17,503 nucleotides of DNA from contig JAURQB010000167.1 in NCBI GenBank assembly GCA_030836365.1, forward strand, positions 1-17,503, read 5' to 3'. The DNA comes from Bdellovibrionota bacterium (GTDB lineage Bacteria; Bdellovibrionota; Bacteriovoracia; Bacteriovoracales; Bacteriovoracaceae). The notes under the pieces were generated by a model. The model had not been told where the DNA came from. It did not search any database and was given only the letters and a program-made list of their open reading frames with translations. A program made the translations under genes and the position numbers. Shown here one piece after another: positions 14,268 to 17,503 of the stretch (the first letter of the stretch is position 1; each line of letters opens with the position of its first letter).

Positions 14268-15121
14268 TAAAAACGAAGAAAGAACTCATCGATATTAGAG
14301 CTAGTTTAAATATAAACGCCTGTCACGCTCAAGTTCAACCCTCTGTCGGTTTTGTCCCTACAATGGGAAACCTGCATGCTGGGCATTTATCTCTGATAAA
14401 ACAAGCAGAAGTTCAATCTGATGTTATATTTGTTTCTATTTTTGTTAATCCCACTCAATTTGGGCCGAATGAAGATTTTGCTAATTACCCAAGAACTCTA
14501 GAAGAAGACCTTGATAAAATAAACTCACTAAAAATAGAAAAACCCCTATATGTTTTCGCCCCTCTTGAAATTTCAGATGTCTATCCTGCAAACTTTCAAA
14601 CCGAATTTAGTTTACCGGCCCTTGATGCTAGTCTTTGCGGTGCGAGTCGGCCTGGCCATTTTAATGGCGTCCTAAGTGTGATCTATCACCTGTTTAACTT
14701 AATTAATCCATCGGTCGCAATATTTGGTCAAAAGGATTACCAGCAGTACTTCATTATAAAAACTTTTTGCCAAGATTTTTTTCCATCTATCTCAATATTA
14801 AGTGGACCTATTGTAAGAGAAAAAAATGGACTCGCACTATCTAGCAGAAATGGATATTTAAGTGAGATAGAAAAAGAAGAAGCCTTATACTTATCAAAGA
14901 CGTTAAATAAGCTTGCATCTTCGTGGGTAGAAGACAAAGGTCTTGAGATTAAAGAGTTTAAAAAAGATAAAAAAAATCTAGTTTGGGACTACTTAGAAAT
15001 ACTAGATGCAAAAAACCTTCTGCCTGTCACTCAAAAAACGAAATCAGCATTATTTGCTGGTGCAATGTTTGTTCACAATAAAGTTCGTGTGATCGATAAT
15101 TTAATACTGGATTTAAAATAA
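14255..15121 (+). CDS. panC: Pantothenate synthetase (pantoate-beta-alanine ligase)
   Basis: Joins pantoate and beta-alanine using ATP. The 288 residues contain the HxGH nucleotidyl-transferase signature in VPTMGNLHAGHLSL (H41, H44), FVNPTQFGPNEDFANYPR, CGASRPGHFNGV, FGQKDYQQY and the KMSKS-like REKNGLALSSRNGYL. Its Shine-Dalgarno AAAAGG lies within the coaBC end, and its stop shares one base with the hflX ATG (TAATG). No panD for beta-alanine is in the window. Confidence 0.97.
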   Translation: MVKLIKTKKELIDIRASLNINACHAQVQPSVGFVPTMGNLHAGHLSLIKQAEVQSDVIFVSIFVNPTQFGPNEDFANYPRTLEEDLDKINSLKIEKPLYVFAPLEISDVYPANFQTEFSLPALDASLCGASRPGHFNGVLSVIYHLFNLINPSVAIFGQKDYQQYFIIKTFCQDFFPSISILSGPIVREKNGLALSSRNGYLSEIEKEEALYLSKTLNKLASSWVEDKGLEIKEFKKDKKNLVWDYLEILDAKNLLPVTQKTKSALFAGAMFVHNKVRVIDNLILDLK

Positions 15122-16431
15122 TGTTTGATCAAGATTACCAAATTCAACAAAAAGATAAAGTTGTTTTAGTTTCTGTAACGTGTCCAACCTTAGAAAAACT
15201 AAATACACCGAGTAAATCGCAAACATCCATTGAGGAATTAAAAGACCTAATCAACACCCTTAACCTCGAGTACACAGGTGATTTTATTCAAAACCGGAAT
15301 CAGCTCGATGCTGGATCCATTGTCGGAACAGGAAAGCTTGAGGAAATAAAAGATTTTGCAAAAGAAAATAAGGCGAATCTTCTTATCTTTGATCTCGAAT
15401 TGACTGCAGGACAAATTAGAAAAATAAAAAAAATCACAGGCATTGACGTCATCGACCGCTGCCATGTCATTCTTGAAATTTTTGCGCGTCATGCAAGGAC
15501 GAGAGAATCTAAAATCCAAATTGAAATTTCGAGACTTGAATATTTATTACCTCGCCTATCAGGTTACTGGACTCACTTATCCAGACAACGTGGTGGAGTC
15601 GGAGTTCGAGGTGGAGAAGGAGAGCAACAAATCGAGCTTGATCGACGGATAATTAGAAAAAGAATTTCTCAATTAAAAGAAGAGTTAAAAGAAGTCATCA
15701 ACTCAAGAGAACAACAAGGTAAAAAAAGAAAAAATAGAGTTTTATCAGCAGCTTTAATTGGCTACACAAATGTTGGAAAAAGCTCTCTTATGAATCGCCT
15801 TTGTCATGGTAATGTGCTTGAGGAAAACAAACTTTTTGCAACATTGGACTCTACATTTAGAACTCTTAGTCCAAATACAAAGCCTCCTCTAGTTCTTATT
15901 GACACGGTAGGTTTTTTGAACAACCTACCTAACACACTAATTGACGGATTTAGAACAACTCTTGATTCTGCTCAAGAAGCAGACCTATTAATTATTGTCT
16001 GTGATGTTTCCAACCCTGAATGGGAGGAGCAACTAAACGTAACTTATGAAGTAATGGATAAGTTAAAAATTAATAAAAAAGAAAAGCTAATTATTTTTAA
16101 CAAAATAGATCTGGTAGAAGATCAGATTAAATTAAAAATTATCAAAAGAACTCATGAGAATTCTTATTTGGTTAGTGCCTACAATCAGAAAGACATGCAG
16201 TCTTTAAAGAATTCCATCATTGATAAAATCTTAGAAAAACTAGATCACTTTGACGTTTTTATTCCTTATGAGCAAGGACACCTCCATTCCCAAATTTTAA
16301 AACAGACAAATATTTTAAAAACTACTAATCACGACAATGGAATTTTTTATCGAATTAGAACACCTGAGTTTGTTTTCAATCAACTTGGCGTCAATAAGTA
16401 CTTACTAGGACCAGGGCATCAATACCACTAA
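15121..16431 (+). CDS. hflX: Ribosome-associated GTPase HflX
   Basis: HflX binds the 50S subunit and splits stalled or hibernating 70S ribosomes, notably under heat stress. 436 residues: an N-terminal HflX domain (LDAGSIVGTGKLEEIKDF, LTAGQIRKI, VIDRCHVILEIFARHARTRE), the glycine-rich linker RGGVGVRGGEGEQQIELDRR (157-176) with a following coiled helix, then the G domain: G1 GYTNVGKS (214-221), G3 DTVG (261-264), G4 NKID (327-330), G5 SAYN (352-355). Switch I reads FATLDSTFR where most have FATLDPTTR. It is translationally coupled to panC by TAATG and is the last gene of the operon. No terminator is visible downstream. Confidence 0.95.
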   Translation: MFDQDYQIQQKDKVVLVSVTCPTLEKLNTPSKSQTSIEELKDLINTLNLEYTGDFIQNRNQLDAGSIVGTGKLEEIKDFAKENKANLLIFDLELTAGQIRKIKKITGIDVIDRCHVILEIFARHARTRESKIQIEISRLEYLLPRLSGYWTHLSRQRGGVGVRGGEGEQQIELDRRIIRKRISQLKEELKEVINSREQQGKKRKNRVLSAALIGYTNVGKSSLMNRLCHGNVLEENKLFATLDSTFRTLSPNTKPPLVLIDTVGFLNNLPNTLIDGFRTTLDSAQEADLLIIVCDVSNPEWEEQLNVTYEVMDKLKINKKEKLIIFNKIDLVEDQIKLKIIKRTHENSYLVSAYNQKDMQSLKNSIIDKILEKLDHFDVFIPYEQGHLHSQILKQTNILKTTNHDNGIFYRIRTPEFVFNQLGVNKYLLGPGHQYH

Positions 16432-16438
16432 AGCCTAA

Positions 16439-16531
16439 TTAAAAAAGCTCTGACCTAAAATAATAAGCAATCACAACAATTAAAAGTGAAAAAAAAATGG
16501 ATAATATAAGAGTTAAGCGATCTTTATCCAT
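16439..16531 (-). CDS. 30-residue single-TM microprotein (candidate)
   Basis: A short frame starting MDKDRLTL, continuing as an uninterrupted hydrophobic helix (about 6-24, ILSIFFSLLIVVIAYYF) and ending RSELF. Charged ends flank a 19-residue core, just enough to span the membrane. The ATG overlaps the stop of the upstream receiver-like gene by 8 bases (ATGGATAA), the same arrangement as the yacG/IMPase junction, and AAGAGC lies about eight bases before it. It fills the otherwise empty gap before the hflX end (convergent, 7 bp). It could be chance in AT-rich DNA, but start, coupling and composition favour a real gene. Confidence 0.5.
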   Translation of the reverse strand: MDKDRLTLILSIFFSLLIVVIAYYFRSELF

Positions 16532-16856
16532 TAATTAGCTCTTGCAGAAAATTGCGAAATTTTAAGATATCAAGAGGCTTATCTTGAAAATGATATTTTG
16601 AGTTCCAGCTTAACTCTTCATCATGTTGAGATTTAAAAAAAACAGCTTCAACTGTTTCAGCTTGATCGCCTAACGTGGCCGGATCAAACGAATCTAAATC
16701 AACAAAAACGTAGGATGGATCGAGGTCTAAAAATTGTCCTGAGCATTCTTCCCATGCAGAATAATCATAAAAATTAAACCCTTCTAATGTCGCCATATTT
16801 TTTACGGTTTCTGAAAAAAGTGATTGTTCTCCGAAATAAACGATATTTTTTGCCAT
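16524..16856 (-). CDS. Degenerate receiver-like small protein, unknown function
   Basis: 110 residues from MAKNIVYFGEQ (an ATG eight codons earlier, at 16880, has its only AAGG directly touching it and is less likely; AAGAAG sits six bases before the chosen ATG). The pattern resembles a CheY-type receiver: an N-terminal beta strand NIVYFGE, a strand ending in Asp (YVFVDLDSF, D53) and a late DKPLDILKFRNFLQELI, where receivers carry the conserved Lys-Pro (K93, P94). The Asp/Glu pair normally after strand 1 is replaced by GE, so it would be a pseudo-receiver at best. This assignment is tentative. It runs into the 30-residue TM frame and is divergent from the next gene by 81 bp. Confidence 0.6.
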   Translation of the reverse strand: MAKNIVYFGEQSLFSETVKNMATLEGFNFYDYSAWEECSGQFLDLDPSYVFVDLDSFDPATLGDQAETVEAVFFKSQHDEELSWNSKYHFQDKPLDILKFRNFLQELING

Positions 16857-16937
16857 CTTAAACTTCTTTTGTTTCAACATCCTTACAAGAACGTGTTAAG
16901 CTTTTTTCCATTGTAGTCGAAAAAAGAGAGTCAATCT

Positions 16938-17174
16938 ATGAATAAAATTACCATTATTGATCCTATGACTGAGCAAGTTCTCGATGAGTTCACACTAGAT
17001 CAAGAAGATCTCGCCCATCAAAAAGCAACAGAATATGAAAAGTTAAATATTAGTGTCTCTTTAGTCTTCCCAAGCTCCGTAGAGCAGCTTGGAGTTGCAC
17101 TAGGTGTCGATAAAAATCAATTGGATGGTTTGAAGTGTGCCATGAACGAAGAGTTAAGTTCTCATAACGAATAA
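16938..17174 (+). CDS. Small conserved-looking protein of unknown function
   Basis: 78 residues, soluble and acidic, beginning MNKITIIDPMTEQVLDEFTL and ending NEELSSHNE. AGAGAG about eight bases before the ATG supports the start. No signal peptide, TM segment or metal motif is seen, and I do not recognise a family. It stands alone between a divergent neighbour and the convergent S1-domain gene. Confidence 0.6.
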   Translation: MNKITIIDPMTEQVLDEFTLDQEDLAHQKATEYEKLNISVSLVFPSSVEQLGVALGVDKNQLDGLKCAMNEELSSHNE

Positions 17175-17211
17175 CCAGCGCATGTCCCCCTTACACATTC
17201 AAAAAAGCAAT

Positions 17212-17239
17212 AAAAAAAGGGCGAGTTAAAAACTCGCCC
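17212..17239 (-). terminator. Intrinsic terminator of the S1-domain gene
   Basis: A perfect 9-bp stem, GGGCGAGTT (17219-17227) with AACTCGCCC (17231-17239) around a 3-nt loop. On the minus strand it is followed directly by seven U (complement of 17212-17218). It lies about 28 bases after the stop of the minus-strand gene at the right edge. On the plus strand no U-run follows, so it acts for the minus strand only. Confidence 0.9.
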
Positions 17240-17267
17240 CAAAACAAATCTATATGAAATAGCTTAT

Positions 17268-17503
17268 TTATTCTTTATCTAGAGAAAAACCTTTCAGTTT
17301 GTCGGCCATCGTACTTGTTGCCGTCTCTACTGTTAAACCAGCAGTAGAAGTTTCAGCAGCAGCACCAACAGCTTTCATCGAAAGTGCGATTTTCTTAGAC
17401 TCTTTATCAAGAGAGATGACCATAGTTTTAACTGCGTCACCACGCTTAACAACGTCTGCTGGGTTCTCAACTCTCTCGTCAGATAGTTCAGAAATATGAA
17501 CAA
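17268..17503 (-). CDS. S1-domain RNA-binding protein C-terminus, probably Tex (cut by window edge)
   Basis: The last 77 codons read VHISELSDERVENPADVV then KRGDAVKTMVISLDKESKKI and ALSMKA, an S1 OB-fold RNA-binding repeat. The pattern LVHxSxLSDxxVxxPxxVVKxGDxVxxxVxxxDxxxxxIALSMK is that of the C-terminal S1 domain of Tex (YqgF-, HhH- and S1-containing transcription accessory protein). The closing TMADKLKGFSL resembles the MADAL-type end of Tex proteins. Ribosomal protein S1 or another S1 protein is the alternative; the upstream domains lie outside the window. An Ala/Thr-rich linker (AVGAAAETSTAGLTVETATS) precedes the end. Confidence 0.8.
   Translation of the reverse strand, partial: VHISELSDERVENPADVVKRGDAVKTMVISLDKESKKIALSMKAVGAAAETSTAGLTVETATSTMADKLKGFSLDKE

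Noticed and set aside
16432..16470. Possible terminator after hflX (AGC...GCT with A-run between)
   Set aside because: The stem would be three base pairs only; the run of A is better explained as coding for the end of the minus-strand microprotein.
17191..17238. Fifteen-codon plus-strand frame starting ATG TCC CCC
   Set aside because: It runs through the intrinsic terminator stem, has no ribosome site, and its composition is unremarkable.
17299..17499. Plus-strand open frame of 66 codons
   Set aside because: It is the complement of the S1-domain C-terminus, which has clear family conservation; the Ala/Val/Ser-rich product is a by-product.
1..17503. CRISPR array, tRNA, rRNA, insertion sequence or prophage
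   Set aside because: No regularly spaced repeats, no tRNA-like cloverleaf or rRNA segment, no transposase or integrase frame, and no terminal inverted repeats with target duplications were seen.

Overview
The window looks like chromosomal DNA from an AT-rich Gram-negative bacterium. The Gram-negative call rests on an apolipoprotein N-acyltransferase (lnt), a Kdo-pathway arabinose-5-phosphate isomerase (kdsD), a lipoprotein with a lipobox and mltG. The low GC, compact overlapping gene units, secreted subtilase and some proteins I cannot name would fit a Bacteriovorax/Halobacteriovorax-type member of Bdellovibrionota. That placement is an inference from general character, not from a marker gene. 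There is no rRNA, tRNA, CRISPR array, transposase or phage gene.

Layout, left to right. The 5' end of rho runs off the left edge (minus strand), behind a long leader with a near-consensus promoter. Divergent to it are ruvX and mltG, a pairing also known from Firmicutes. A flavin-reductase-domain gene (minus) with a perfect 11-bp-arm palindrome in front faces away from a secreted S8 protease (plus). lnt (plus) and kdsD (minus) converge and overlap by 27 bp. After a BamC-like lipoprotein gene (plus) comes a minus-strand pair encoding an acidic membrane-anchored coiled-coil protein and a HEAT-repeat protein. A second minus-strand unit holds a class IV PLP aminotransferase, yacG and an inositol-monophosphatase-family enzyme.

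The centrepiece is a plus-strand operon from 10606 to 16431: an IlvC-like reductoisomerase, panB, coaX, coaBC, panC and hflX, with junctions that overlap or are a few bases apart. It encodes the route from 2-ketoisovalerate to 4'-phosphopantetheine. No panE is visible within the operon; the divergent IlvC paralogue sits exactly where the missing ketopantoate reductase is needed and is the best candidate for it. The divergent aminotransferase may feed in as a valine/ketoisovalerate transaminase or as an aminodeoxychorismate lyase for folate. Its N-terminal region is clearly coding but has no ATG, GTG or TTG start. panD is absent from the window.

The right end holds a degenerate receiver-like protein overlapping a 30-residue single-TM microprotein (minus), a small unknown protein (plus), and the C-terminus of an S1-domain protein, probably Tex (minus), with a strong intrinsic terminator.
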